From JANWHF01 sp036276235 (lineage in GTDB: Bacteria > Planctomycetota > Phycisphaerae > Tepidisphaerales > Tepidisphaeraceae), in the NCBI GenBank assembly GCA_036276235.1, contig DATBDZ010000322.1, forward strand, positions 1-32,036: a DNA stretch of 32,036 nt. Reading direction: 5' to 3'. Position numbers and translations under genes: made by a program. This document shows, piece by piece, positions 15,758-23,966 of this stretch. The stretch's first letter is position 1. The number at the start of each line of letters is the position of its first letter. Below the pieces are notes generated by a model. It did no database searches, was not told the DNA's origin, and saw nothing but the letters and a program-made list of their open reading frames with translations.

Positions 15758-17173
15758 TCAAGCAATAATCTCTTTCACTACATTTCCGTAATTGTCGGTC
15801 AGGCGAAAATCGCGGCCGTTGTAGCGATAGGTCAGCTTCTTGTGATCAAAGCCGAGCAGGGCCAGAATGGTGGCGTGCAGATCGTGGATGTGGACGCGAT
15901 TCTCGGCGGCACGCGCGCCGAATTCGTCGGTGGCGCCGTAGACGGTGCCGCCCTTTACTCCGCCGCCGGCCATCCACGTGCAGAATCCGCGGCCATTGTG
16001 ATCGCGGCCGGGGTTGGCGTTGCCGCCGTTGTCGCGCGTCACCGTGCGGCCAAATTCGCCGCCCCAGATGATCAATGTTTGATCAAGCAATCCGCGCTTC
16101 TTCAAATCAAGTATCAGCGCTGCCGCGGGGCGATCCATATCAGTGGCGCGGGCCTTGAGGCTTTGCTCGAGGTTGGCGTGATGATCCCATCCGCCGGTGA
16201 CGACTTGCACAAAACGCACGCCGCGCTCGACGAGTCGGCGGGCCACCAGCAGCTTAGCGCCGGTATCGCTGTTGCCGTAATCGTCGCGGATTTCCTTGGG
16301 TTCCTTGCTGATGTCGAAGGCCTCGGTCGCCTCGGCCTGCATCCTGAACGCCATCTCGAATGATTCAATGCGGGCTTCAAGCTGCTCGTCTTTGTGGACT
16401 TTCTCGGCATGAAGCTGATCGAGCTTGCGGGCAAGATCGAGCTGATCGCGCTGCTCCATCGGCGTGGTGCCGAAGGGATTGCGGATGTTCAGCAATACCT
16501 GGCTGGGCGACATCCCGCGCGAGTAATTGACGCCGACGCCTTGATACAAGCTCGGCAAAAACGAAGCTTGGCGAAACTCCGTGCGGCCGCCCAGCGAGAT
16601 GAAGCCGGGCATGTTTTGATTGTCGGTGCCCAGGCCATAGAGCACCCATGACCCGACGCTCGGCTTGGGAATCTGCAGCGAACCGGTGTGCATGAATCGC
16701 GAGGCGACTTCGTGCGCGGGGATGTCGGTGTACATTGATCGGATGACGCACAACTGATCGATCACCTGTCCGAGCATCGGGAAAAGTTCGCTGACTTCGA
16801 TGCCGGACTTGCCCTTCTTTTCAAACTTGAAGGGAGAAGCGTAGGCGACGCCATTCAGGCCCGGCAGAGATTGGTCGGCATACTTGGCCAGCGCGGGCTT
16901 GGGGTCCCACGTATCGACATGCGAAGGGCCGCCCTCGGCGAAGATGTGGATCACATGCTTGGCCTTGGCCGGCAGCGGTGCTTTCTTGGGTGCCAGCGGC
17001 GAATAGCTCACCGCACCCTGAGCCTGTGGAGCGCCCAGGCTTTCGAGCATCATGGCCAGCGTGAGCGCGCCCATCCCCATTCCAGTTTTCTGGAGCCATT
17101 CGCGCCGGGTTGCGGTCAGATCATTTAACCGGGGCATGTGCTCGGCGGGGTTGTAGTTGGGAAGCCGTTGCAT
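15758..17173 (-). CDS. DUF1501 family protein (Tat-exported, sulfatase-like fold)
   Basis: This 471-residue DUF1501 protein is part of the planctomycete pair in which it accompanies DUF1549/DUF1553 proteins. A twin-arginine signal (TRREWLQKTGMGMGALTLAMM, near residues 25-45) directs folded export. Family landmarks are HIFAEGGPSHVDTWDPKP, FPMLGQVIDQLCVIRSMYTD, GVRFVQVVTGGWDHH, LIIWGGEFGRTVTR and GRDHNGRGFCTWMAGGGVKGG, with conserved Asp and His residues like those of alkaline phosphatase/sulfatase metal sites. The ATG at 17173 is chosen because GAAGGAAAA lies just upstream; a GTG at 17206 would add 11 residues and lacks such a site. Here the DUF1501 gene comes first and DUF1553 second; in many genomes the order is the reverse. 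Confidence 0.94.
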   Translation of the reverse strand: MQRLPNYNPAEHMPRLNDLTATRREWLQKTGMGMGALTLAMMLESLGAPQAQGAVSYSPLAPKKAPLPAKAKHVIHIFAEGGPSHVDTWDPKPALAKYADQSLPGLNGVAYASPFKFEKKGKSGIEVSELFPMLGQVIDQLCVIRSMYTDIPAHEVASRFMHTGSLQIPKPSVGSWVLYGLGTDNQNMPGFISLGGRTEFRQASFLPSLYQGVGVNYSRGMSPSQVLLNIRNPFGTTPMEQRDQLDLARKLDQLHAEKVHKDEQLEARIESFEMAFRMQAEATEAFDISKEPKEIRDDYGNSDTGAKLLVARRLVERGVRFVQVVTGGWDHHANLEQSLKARATDMDRPAAALILDLKKRGLLDQTLIIWGGEFGRTVTRDNGGNANPGRDHNGRGFCTWMAGGGVKGGTVYGATDEFGARAAENRVHIHDLHATILALLGFDHKKLTYRYNGRDFRLTDNYGNVVKEIIA

Positions 17174-17376
17174 GGGCGGGTTTTCCTTCGAAAGAGAAGT
17201 AGGCACCGAGTCACAAGGCAGTGGTCAGATGGGAATGGGCTTCGCCGGACCCATGCTAGGCTGCCGCCTACTCTTACAGCAGCCAAGTTTACCTCGCCAT
17301 CAGCCTTACCGCTATTGTAAACGCCTATAGGACAAGGTTATTTCGTCGCCGCTCCATTCCGTGGCCAGCGAGGCGC
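17174..17376. other. Intergenic region upstream of the DUF1501 gene
   Basis: About 200 bases lie between the DUF1501 start codon and the fibronectin-like remnant. The promoter of the DUF1501/DUF1553 pair must be here on the minus strand, but I see no clear -35/-10 pair. No repeat or credible coding frame is present. Confidence 0.5.
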
Positions 17377-17625
17377 TTGCAGGCGCGATATCTTCCCTGT
17401 TTTGCCATTTACAGGCTGACTGGACCACATGGTCGGCTGGATACGAGTTGCCCACCGCCAATCCGGGGGTCGGTTCTACATAAGGGAATAGCCAAGCCCG
17501 GCCAGACCTACGCGTACAAGATCGTCGCGATCAATAAGCTCGGCAACTCCGGCTACTCGAATGTCGCAAACGTAAAAACGCCGATGGATAACAGTTTGCT
17601 GGCGAAGATTATCTCGTTGATCTAA
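17377..17625 (+). pseudogene. Fibronectin type III-like C-terminal remnant
   Basis: An open frame of 82 codons whose second half, AKPGQTYAYKIVAINKLG followed by NSGYSNVANVKTP, is the classic end of a fibronectin type III domain (P-G-x-T-Y-x-Y-x-V-x-A-x-N ... S-x-Y-S-N-x-A). The first half has lost the expected strands and the only start is a TTG, so it looks like the tail of a larger extracellular multi-domain protein whose upstream part was deleted. No Shine-Dalgarno or signal peptide is visible. It converges on the TPR membrane protein gene, 3 bases from its stop. Confidence 0.55.
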
Positions 17626-17628
17626 GCA

Positions 17629-18921
17629 TTATCGCCTGACCCGGGCGCTGATTAGCGCGTTGGCCAGAAAACCGTAGGCCAGGATGCCGAACACGAAGAG
17701 GTTTTGGAGATTATCCAGCATCTGGGTCGGGCCACGATTGGAATGTTCCAAGCTCCAGAAGATTGTGGTTTGAGCGGCGAGCACCGCCGCCAGAGCGCAG
17801 GTGTAAAGCGTCAATACCACGCGCGGCCATCCCGCGGGCACTTTGAAAGTGCCGGAAACCGGAATCAACATCACGGCCAGCCCGATGCCCAGCGCCAGGA
17901 AGGTGGCGTTGGCGGTGCTCAGCCCCAGGCAGATGCACACAAGTGATGCGGCGAGCAGCAGCCCGATGCAATTGGCAGCCATCGTCTGCACGCGCGAAAG
18001 TGCATGACGGCCCAGCGGATGCAGGCGCAAGAGAAGATTGAACAGCGGGTCGGCCAGCCACGTCATCACCGCGAAGACCATGTACGCGATGATGAGCGGC
18101 CAAAGCAGCGGCCCCAGCGACGGCTGATTCGCGACGAGGTTTTGCAGAAGCCGGTAGCCAACATATCCGCCGACGATAATTCCCCACTGCGCCCGCTGAC
18201 CCAGCCGCGCCATCCATAGGAAATAAGCCAGCATCACACGGTAGATGATGTTGTGCGCCTTGAGCGCTTCGACAATTCCGGCCCGGGCCCAGTCCAGATC
18301 CGGCTCCAGACGCAGCGCCTCGCGGAAATGAAGCATCGCCTCCTTGGGCTTGCCGGCGTGCAGCAGGGTCCATCCTTGATTCGCATGCGTCGTGGCGTTT
18401 TCCGGGTCGCGTTGCAACGCCGAGTTGATGGTGGCTCCCGCCTCGTCGCGGCGCCCAAGCTTCACCAGCGCCATTGCCCGCAAGTTTACGCAACGGTCGT
18501 GCTCCGGATCGACCTCCAACCCCTTTTTCGCCGCCGCCAGCGCGGCCGGCCACTGCCGCTTTTCAAACTGCAACGCCGACAGCAACGCAAAATAGGCCGG
18601 GTTATAGGGATTAAGCGCGATCGCCTGACTGATGGCGGCAATCGCTTCCTCCACGTGATTGCGCTTGAAGAGCACATGCGCCATCGCGTAGTGCGTGAAT
18701 GGATCATCCGGCGCGCTATGGATCGCCGCCGCGGCTTCTTCAGTCGCCTCGGCGAGCCGGTCCTGCTCGGCAAGGCAAAGCGCGAGCATCGCATGCGCAC
18801 CGCTGTGCGAGGGCTCCATCGCCAGACCCTGGCGCAGCTCGCGCTCGGCGTCGGCGTAACGCCGATGCTCGTGCAGAATCATCGCGCGTCGCACGGCGGC
18901 TTCGGTTTGCGTTTGGTTCAT
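17629..18921 (-). CDS. TPR-repeat membrane protein
   Basis: This 430-residue protein starts with about six tetratricopeptide repeats (residues 1-215: ...HRRYADAERELRQGLAMEPSHSGAH, ...DPFTHYAMAHVLFKRNHVEEAI, ...NATTHANQGWTLLHAGKPKEAMLHFREALRLEP). The C-terminal half has about five to six hydrophobic segments (RVMLAYFLWMARL, LLWPLIIAYMVFAVMTWL, CIGLLLAASLVCICLGL, FLALGIGLAVMLIPV, VVLTLYTCALAAVLAAQT, LFVFGILAYGFLANALI). The TPR part is most simply a cytoplasmic protein-binding platform anchored in the membrane. The frame stays open upstream, but the ATG at 18921 is the start: the preceding AAA+ gene stops 2 bases before it (TAA-AA-ATG), and the upstream part is only the AAA+ gene in another frame. 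The function is unknown; it is probably a partner of the ATPase. Confidence 0.88.
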   Translation of the reverse strand: MNQTQTEAAVRRAMILHEHRRYADAERELRQGLAMEPSHSGAHAMLALCLAEQDRLAEATEEAAAAIHSAPDDPFTHYAMAHVLFKRNHVEEAIAAISQAIALNPYNPAYFALLSALQFEKRQWPAALAAAKKGLEVDPEHDRCVNLRAMALVKLGRRDEAGATINSALQRDPENATTHANQGWTLLHAGKPKEAMLHFREALRLEPDLDWARAGIVEALKAHNIIYRVMLAYFLWMARLGQRAQWGIIVGGYVGYRLLQNLVANQPSLGPLLWPLIIAYMVFAVMTWLADPLFNLLLRLHPLGRHALSRVQTMAANCIGLLLAASLVCICLGLSTANATFLALGIGLAVMLIPVSGTFKVPAGWPRVVLTLYTCALAAVLAAQTTIFWSLEHSNRGPTQMLDNLQNLFVFGILAYGFLANALISARVRR

Positions 18922-18923
18922 TT

Positions 18924-20276
18924 TTACATCTTCAGATATTTCAAGACTTCGTCGTACGTTCCACCCTGATTTGAATAGAGCGCATAGTTGCGCGCGGTGC
19001 CAAACCATTCGCGCGTTGATGGTTTGATGCCGCTGGCCGCCGAGACCAGATCGCGCGTTGTCAGCGGCTTGGGAACACCCGCTTTCATCGCTTCCTTGAG
19101 CTTTGCTTCGACCGCCTGATCGAGCACGGCTTTCAAATCGGCGCCGCTGAAGCCGTCGGATTTTTTGGCGACTTGATCGTAATCGATGTTGTCCACCGGC
19201 TTGCCCTTGGTCAGCAGCCGCAGGATGGCGGCCCGCGCCGCTGAATCCGGCGGCGGGACAAACAGAATACGGTCGAAGCGTCCCGGCCGGCGAAAAGCCG
19301 GATCGACATGCCAGGGCGCGTTGGTCGCTGCAAGAACCAGCACGCCGTCGTTGTTGGCGTTGACGCCGTCGGTCTCGGCTAGAAACTGGTTGATCAGATG
19401 TCGTCCGCCGCTCGTGCGCATATCGGCGCGGCTGGCAGCGAGCGCATCGACCTCGTCGAAGAACAGCACACAGGGCCGATTTCGCCGCGCCTGCTCGAAC
19501 AGCTCGTGTAGGTTGCGTTCGCTGCGGCCGATCCACATGTCCAGCACATCGCTGATTCCGACGGACATGAAGGTGGCTTTGATTTCGCCGGCGGTGGCGC
19601 GGGCGAGATGCGTCTTTCCGCAGCCGGGCGGGCCGTACATGAGTATGCCGCCGCCGATCGCCTTGCCGTACGCTTTGTATAGCTCGGGGTGATTGAGCGG
19701 ATGAATGATCTTCATCCGGATTTCGTCCTTGAGCTGCTCCATGCCGCCGACGTCGGCGAAAGTGATGCGCGGCCGCTCGAGCTCGACCGCTGCGTTAGGT
19801 TCCGGCTCCTGCCAGGCGGCGCGTTGTCGGCCATCGACGACATCATCCCGATCGCGATCTTCCGAATCCGCCCGGATTCCAAGCTGATGGGCCAGTTCCA
19901 GATCCGCCACCGACGGATCGCGATCCACCGCGCGCTTGTATTGCCGCACCGCGCGCTCCACGTCTCCGGCCCGCAACAGCAGGCGGCTATACAGCAGATG
20001 GACCTTTCCCGTCGCTTCGGGGGACTTGATCAGTTCCTCGACGACGACCAGCGCCTCGGAGCTCTTGCCTTGCTTGTCAAAGGCATTGGCCAGCCCAAGC
20101 TTGAAGCGCGCATCGCCGCCGGATGCGCTCAAGCCGGCGCGATATTCGCGCTCCGCCTCCTCGTAGCGAGCGAGGCCGATGAGGGTGTCGGCCAGGTGCA
20201 GCCGCAATGGAAGATTATCCGGCGAAACCTTGACGGCCTCGCGCAACGCCGCGATCGATTCATCCCCGTGACTCAT
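18924..20276 (-). CDS. TPR-fused AAA+ ATPase (CDC48/spastin-like AAA domain)
   Basis: This 450-residue protein has an N-terminal region of three to four TPR-like helical repeats (about 1-130), a charged linker (135-165) and one classic AAA module. The module shows TFADVGGMEQLKDEI (172-186), Walker A GPPGCGKT (215-222), pore-loop region GISDVLDMWIGRSERNLHELF (240-260), Walker B LFFDEVDA (271-278), sensor-1 ATN (317-319) and the second region of homology with arginine fingers in FRRPGRFDR (328-336), then the helical lid. All ATPase residues are intact, so it is probably an active hexameric unfoldase or remodeller; the TPRs would choose the target. It is translationally coupled to the TPR membrane protein and divergent from the GntR/ABC operon. 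Confidence 0.92.
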   Translation of the reverse strand: MSHGDESIAALREAVKVSPDNLPLRLHLADTLIGLARYEEAEREYRAGLSASGGDARFKLGLANAFDKQGKSSEALVVVEELIKSPEATGKVHLLYSRLLLRAGDVERAVRQYKRAVDRDPSVADLELAHQLGIRADSEDRDRDDVVDGRQRAAWQEPEPNAAVELERPRITFADVGGMEQLKDEIRMKIIHPLNHPELYKAYGKAIGGGILMYGPPGCGKTHLARATAGEIKATFMSVGISDVLDMWIGRSERNLHELFEQARRNRPCVLFFDEVDALAASRADMRTSGGRHLINQFLAETDGVNANNDGVLVLAATNAPWHVDPAFRRPGRFDRILFVPPPDSAARAAILRLLTKGKPVDNIDYDQVAKKSDGFSGADLKAVLDQAVEAKLKEAMKAGVPKPLTTRDLVSAASGIKPSTREWFGTARNYALYSNQGGTYDEVLKYLKM

Positions 20277-20333
20277 AGTGTCCAGAGCGTACGCAGGCGC
20301 AAGAGCAAATGGAAGCTTTGAAACAGATTCCGC

Positions 20334-20361
20334 TTGACAGGCAAGCAGAATACTGTACTAT
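20334..20361 (+). promoter_or_regulatory. Sigma-70-type promoter of the gntR/ABC operon
   Basis: The consensus -35 TTGACA at 20334-20339 and a -10-like TACTAT at 20356-20361 are separated by 16 bases. The expected transcript start near 20368 leaves a leader of only about 17 bases before the ATG at 20385, with no visible Shine-Dalgarno. Confidence 0.7.
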
Positions 20362-20376
20362 CATCATTAGTACAGT
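20352..20376. promoter_or_regulatory. Probable GntR operator (9-7-9 inverted repeat)
   Basis: ACTGTACTA and TAGTACAGT are perfect 9-base inverted arms separated by TCATCAT. The repeat covers the -10 box and the predicted transcript start, which is where an autorepressor would bind. YtrA-type GntR regulators usually bind palindromic sites in their own promoters, and this is the only such palindrome seen here. Confidence 0.7.
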
Positions 20377-20384
20377 TAACTCGC

Positions 20385-20780
20385 ATGCCGCTGGAAATTT
20401 CCATAGCGACCGGGAGCGCGGCTCCGATTTACCGGCAGATCGCCGACCAGATATGCCGCGCGGTGGCGGGGGGGCAGCTCGTCGCCGGCGAGCAGGTGCC
20501 CAGCGTTCGCGCACTGGCCGAAGAGCTGGTGATTAATCCCAACACTGTCGCCCGCACGTACGCCGACCTCATTCGCGAAGGGGTTTTGGAAGCGCAGAAG
20601 GGCAAAGGCGTTTTCGTTGCGCGACGGCGAGCGGTCTTCACCAAAACCGAGCGATTACGCCGGCTCGAAGCCAGCCTCGAAGCGCTTGTTAACGATGCCA
20701 TCCTCCTCGGATTTACGCCGGAAGAATTGCGCGCGGCATTGGAGAAAAAGCTGCGCGAGTTTCCGACGCTGGTGGAATGA
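20385..20780 (+). CDS. GntR family transcriptional regulator, YtrA-type
   Basis: This 131-residue regulator has an N-terminal GntR winged helix-turn-helix (about 12-80: PIYRQIADQICRAVAGGQLV, then VPSVRALAEELVINPNTVARTYADLIREGVLEAQKGKGVFVA) and only a short helical C-terminus, the hallmark of the YtrA subfamily, which lacks a large ligand domain. Such proteins usually repress an adjacent ABC transporter operon and respond to envelope stress or antimicrobials. The ATG at 20385 is chosen because the domain begins here; an earlier in-frame start would overlap the promoter. The ABC ATPase gene follows after 71 bases. Confidence 0.93.
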   Translation: MPLEISIATGSAAPIYRQIADQICRAVAGGQLVAGEQVPSVRALAEELVINPNTVARTYADLIREGVLEAQKGKGVFVARRRAVFTKTERLRRLEASLEALVNDAILLGFTPEELRAALEKKLREFPTLVE

Positions 20781-20851
20781 TTTTCCTGTGGGGACATGCA
20801 AGGCGGACCCTCCCGCATCGTCCTACCACGGGAGCAACAGAGGAATTTTCG

Positions 20852-21799
20852 ATGACCAGCGATTACGCCATTCAGACGCATCATCTCACGCGGTATTTTG
20901 GCGCGAAGCGGGTTGTGTATGACCTGAATCTGGCCGTGCCGCGCGGGTCGATCTTCGGGTTTCTGGGGCGCAACGGATCGGGAAAGACGACGTCACTGCG
21001 CATGATTCTCGGCTTACTCGCGCCGACGTGGGGAAGCAGCACGCTGCTTGGGCATGACAGCCAGAATCTGCCGCCGGAAGTTCGGGCGCGCGTGGGATAT
21101 CTCGCGGAGGGGCATCCGGTTTTCGGCTGGATGCGCGTGCGCGATGCACATTCGTTTCAATCGCAGTTTTATCCGAAGTGGAATCGGAATCTGTTCAACG
21201 CCGTGCTGGAATTCTTCCGCGTCGATCCCAATACCCGCGCCCGCAATCTTTCGCGCGGCGAGCGCGCGGGGCTTTGCCTCGCGTTGGCGCTCGCCCCGGA
21301 GCCTGACCTGCTCATCCTTGATGATCCGGCGATCGGCCTCGATCCGGTGGCCCGGCGATCGCTGCTGGAATCGATGGTCTACGCCACGCGCAAGACCGAT
21401 CGTACAATTATCTTTTCGTCCCACCTGCTGGCCGACATCGAGCGGATGGCGGATCACATCGCCGTCCTCGATTACAGCATCCTGCGGGCGCAGTGCTCGC
21501 TGGATACGTTCCGAAGCTGCGTGCAGCAATTTGTGTTGACGTTTGATGGCAAGCCGCCGGAGTTGCCGGCGATCCGTGGGATGATCCAATGCATCCCGCG
21601 CGCCAATTCATTGCGGCTGACGATTGCGAACGTCACCCAGGAAACGCGCGCGCTGATGCAATCGCTGGGCGCGAGCCGCATCGATGAAGTTCCCATCAGT
21701 CTCGAGGATGCATTCGTGAGCTATCTGGGCGGCAGCTTCGAAACCGGCCAGCTTCCCGCTGCGATGCCGCCCGAGCCAGTAGCGGGGGGTGTGGCATGA
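20852..21799 (+). CDS. ABC transporter ATP-binding protein
   Basis: This 315-residue nucleotide-binding subunit of an ABC-2-type exporter-like system shows Walker A GRNGSGKTT (39-47), a Q-loop region VGYLAEGHPVF (81-91), a variant signature LSRGE (133-137, usually LSGGQ), Walker B LLILD (153-157), D-loop GLDP (162-165) and H-loop His191. The residue after the Walker B Asp, normally the catalytic Glu, is Asp158. A C-terminal extension of about 100 residues (FVLTFDGKPPELPAIRGMI...) resembles that of YtrB-like ATPases. AGAGGA lies 7 bases before the ATG at 20852; an in-frame start 25 codons upstream is not supported. The stop overlaps the permease start in an ATGA. Confidence 0.94.
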   Translation: MTSDYAIQTHHLTRYFGAKRVVYDLNLAVPRGSIFGFLGRNGSGKTTSLRMILGLLAPTWGSSTLLGHDSQNLPPEVRARVGYLAEGHPVFGWMRVRDAHSFQSQFYPKWNRNLFNAVLEFFRVDPNTRARNLSRGERAGLCLALALAPEPDLLILDDPAIGLDPVARRSLLESMVYATRKTDRTIIFSSHLLADIERMADHIAVLDYSILRAQCSLDTFRSCVQQFVLTFDGKPPELPAIRGMIQCIPRANSLRLTIANVTQETRALMQSLGASRIDEVPISLEDAFVSYLGGSFETGQLPAAMPPEPVAGGVA

Positions 21800-23793
21800 T
21801 CGGGATGTTCCGCAAAGAGCTGCGAGAAAATGCCAAGTGGGCGATGCTGATCTTCGGCATCATCCTGCTGTCGATCTACCCGCTCATGCGCCGGCATGAT
21901 CCGCTGCTCATGTTCGAGTTGGCCGACGCTCCGTTCGCGTACTTCATGCCGATCGCCGGATTGCTGCTGGGATTGGCGCAGACCTGTCTCGAAGTGCGCG
22001 CCGACAATTGGGCATTCGTCGTGCATCGGCCGGTATCGCGGCGACAGATCTTCATCGCAAAATGTGCCGCGGGATTGCTGTTGCTCTTTGTGTCGCTCGA
22101 GTTGCCCTGTCTTCTGGCGGCCGCGTGGGCAGCCAAGCCGGGGAATCTACGAGAGCCATTTTCGGCGAGGATGATTCTGCCCTCGCTGGCAGTCGCACTC
22201 AACGCGGGCAACTTTTATTTCGCCGGAATGGTGCTCACACTTCGCCGGGCCCGCTGGCTCGGAACGAGATTGCTCCCGATCGGCCTGGCAATCGCTTGCG
22301 GCTTCGCGATCCTGCTAACCGCAGAATTCTGGCAGACCCTGTTACTTATCACAGTGGCCCAGACCATCAGCGCACTGGCGGCATGGGGCGTTTACTCAAC
22401 CTCAGGCGAATCCGGCGCCGGCCCATTCTCAAGATTTGCCCTGGGCACGATGGTCTGGGCCGGCGTCATCGGAATTGGCGCCGGCATCGTCGGATTCATG
22501 GGCATCTTCCAAACCACCACAAGCTGGACGCAATGGCGGATGCAAAATGATGGCAACGCCGTGCTCGTGACAACCCATCTGCGCGACAACCAACGCACCT
22601 TTTCAGTGACCGATCTGGCGGGAAATCGTTTGCCTCAGTTTGATGGCGTCGATCTGGATGATCCGGCGCATGCCGGACTGTTCGTGAAATTTCGAGGCGG
22701 GTTGATCGACAATCGCCTGATCGATTGGCCGGCGTCGGTCCTCTACTATCGCGGCAGCTATCGCACCGATATGCCCGCGACGATCCCCCTGCGCGCCATC
22801 GCACCGCCGGGCGTGCGCGTTCGGGCGGCATGCATGTTCAACGCTCAACGTGGGCTGATCGAAATGTACGACCCGACGACGCGCCTGCTGAGCGGGACGG
22901 TCGGCCCCTCCGGCTTCACGCCGGCTCGTGCGACGCCCACGGACCGATTCGCCAGCGAGCTTTTGAATCTTCCCGAGCAGCATCTCAATCACACGCTTGC
23001 GTTTGCGTCGGCGGTTTATTGGTTGGAGCTGGACCATCGGCGCGTGCGGCAAATCTTTGCCGCCACCAGTGACGATCCGGTGATCAGCGCGATGGAATCC
23101 GTGCCCGAAAAGGATCCGACGGTTTTCGTTGCCACGCGGACTAGGTTGCACGTACTTCGGCCGGGTAGCGAAGTTCTATTCACAGTGCCGCTCGATCCGG
23201 ACCTGGCGCACAATTGGTACATGCCGACCGTGATGAGTGCCAATCATCACGTGCTGCTCTGGAGCGGGAAGATGGCGCCAGAGGGGCCGCCTAAGCCGCT
23301 GGTCGTGGAATATGCCGCGGATGGAAAGCTGATTCGCCGGCTTGAACCACCTCCATATCGGGCCACAGTTTCAATGACGCCACAGCGCGCGGGAGCCTTG
23401 GGCGTGATCTATCCGCTGGCGGCATTGCCGCTCTATCGCGAGTGGATGATCTCGTGGCTGTTTCAGATCGGCGATCAGACCTGGTGGATGTTTCACGGAT
23501 GGTTATTTGCTTCGAGCATCCTCTGCGTCGCGGTGACGATTCTGTTGGGACGTCGCTATGGAATGCGAACGGGAAAAACGGCGATCTGGTCGGCCATCAA
23601 TCTCCTGAGCGGCCCCGGCGGGATCGTGGCGATGATCGCTCTGCATGAATTGCCGGCGCGCGAGCGGTGTGCGGCGTGTGGACGATGGCGCTTCGCAGGG
23701 CAGCAGTATTGCCGGCACTGCGATAAACCGTTGCCGCCGCCGGCGATGGACGGTTCGGAGATATTCGAGCCGGAGGATTTGGCGCTGGCGTGA
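21796..23793 (+). CDS. Large ABC-2-like permease with C-terminal zinc ribbon (paralogue 1)
   Basis: This 665-residue membrane protein starts with MIGMFRKELRENAKW, typical of ABC-2 permeases. About six helices follow to residue 200 (including RADNWAFVVHRPVSRRQIFIAKCAAGLLLL and FYFAGMVLTLRRARW), with another near 215-240. A domain of about 320 residues rich in beta strands (NDGNAVLVTTHLRDNQRTFSVTDLAGNRLPQFDGVDLDDP...) is probably outside the cytoplasm. Two further helices (WWMFHGWLFASSILCVAVTI, SAINLLSGPGGIVAMIAL) lead to a cytoplasmic zinc ribbon, C625-x2-C628-x10-C639-x2-C642, and the tail PPAMDGSEIFEP. I know of no named family with this build. It overlaps the ATPase gene by 4 bases, so it is the likely partner. 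Confidence 0.85.
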   Translation: MIGMFRKELRENAKWAMLIFGIILLSIYPLMRRHDPLLMFELADAPFAYFMPIAGLLLGLAQTCLEVRADNWAFVVHRPVSRRQIFIAKCAAGLLLLFVSLELPCLLAAAWAAKPGNLREPFSARMILPSLAVALNAGNFYFAGMVLTLRRARWLGTRLLPIGLAIACGFAILLTAEFWQTLLLITVAQTISALAAWGVYSTSGESGAGPFSRFALGTMVWAGVIGIGAGIVGFMGIFQTTTSWTQWRMQNDGNAVLVTTHLRDNQRTFSVTDLAGNRLPQFDGVDLDDPAHAGLFVKFRGGLIDNRLIDWPASVLYYRGSYRTDMPATIPLRAIAPPGVRVRAACMFNAQRGLIEMYDPTTRLLSGTVGPSGFTPARATPTDRFASELLNLPEQHLNHTLAFASAVYWLELDHRRVRQIFAATSDDPVISAMESVPEKDPTVFVATRTRLHVLRPGSEVLFTVPLDPDLAHNWYMPTVMSANHHVLLWSGKMAPEGPPKPLVVEYAADGKLIRRLEPPPYRATVSMTPQRAGALGVIYPLAALPLYREWMISWLFQIGDQTWWMFHGWLFASSILCVAVTILLGRRYGMRTGKTAIWSAINLLSGPGGIVAMIALHELPARERCAACGRWRFAGQQYCRHCDKPLPPPAMDGSEIFEPEDLALA

Positions 23794-23928
23794 GCTCAGA
23801 ACCCTCTCCCCTGTACTCAGGGGAGAGGGCAGGGTGAGGGGACGGGCCGCTAACTTGCGCGGCACTTGAAGATCGAGGCGTTCGTCCCCTCACCCCAACC
23901 CTCTCCCCTGAGTACAGGGGAGAGGGAG
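23794..23928. repeat. Composite palindromic repeat, copy B
   Basis: This same-orientation copy of the element at 1256-1415 begins directly after the stop codon of permease 1. Both end hairpins are the simple form (CTCTCCCCTGTACTCAGGGG and CTCTCCCCTGAGTACAGGGG), and the inner arms GGGTGAGGGGACG and CGTCCCCTCACCCC pair. The spacer (about 23843-23880) has diverged from that of copies A and C. Confidence 0.9.
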
Positions 23929-23966
23929 AGCACGCGCCGCCCGCTGCTTGCCCTTTTCGGTGAACC

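Noticed and set aside
18925..19536. Upstream extension of the TPR membrane protein frame
   Set aside because: The extension runs in another frame through the AAA+ gene and gives an Arg/Gln-rich sequence without TPR pattern; the ATG at 18921 directly after the AAA+ stop is the real start.
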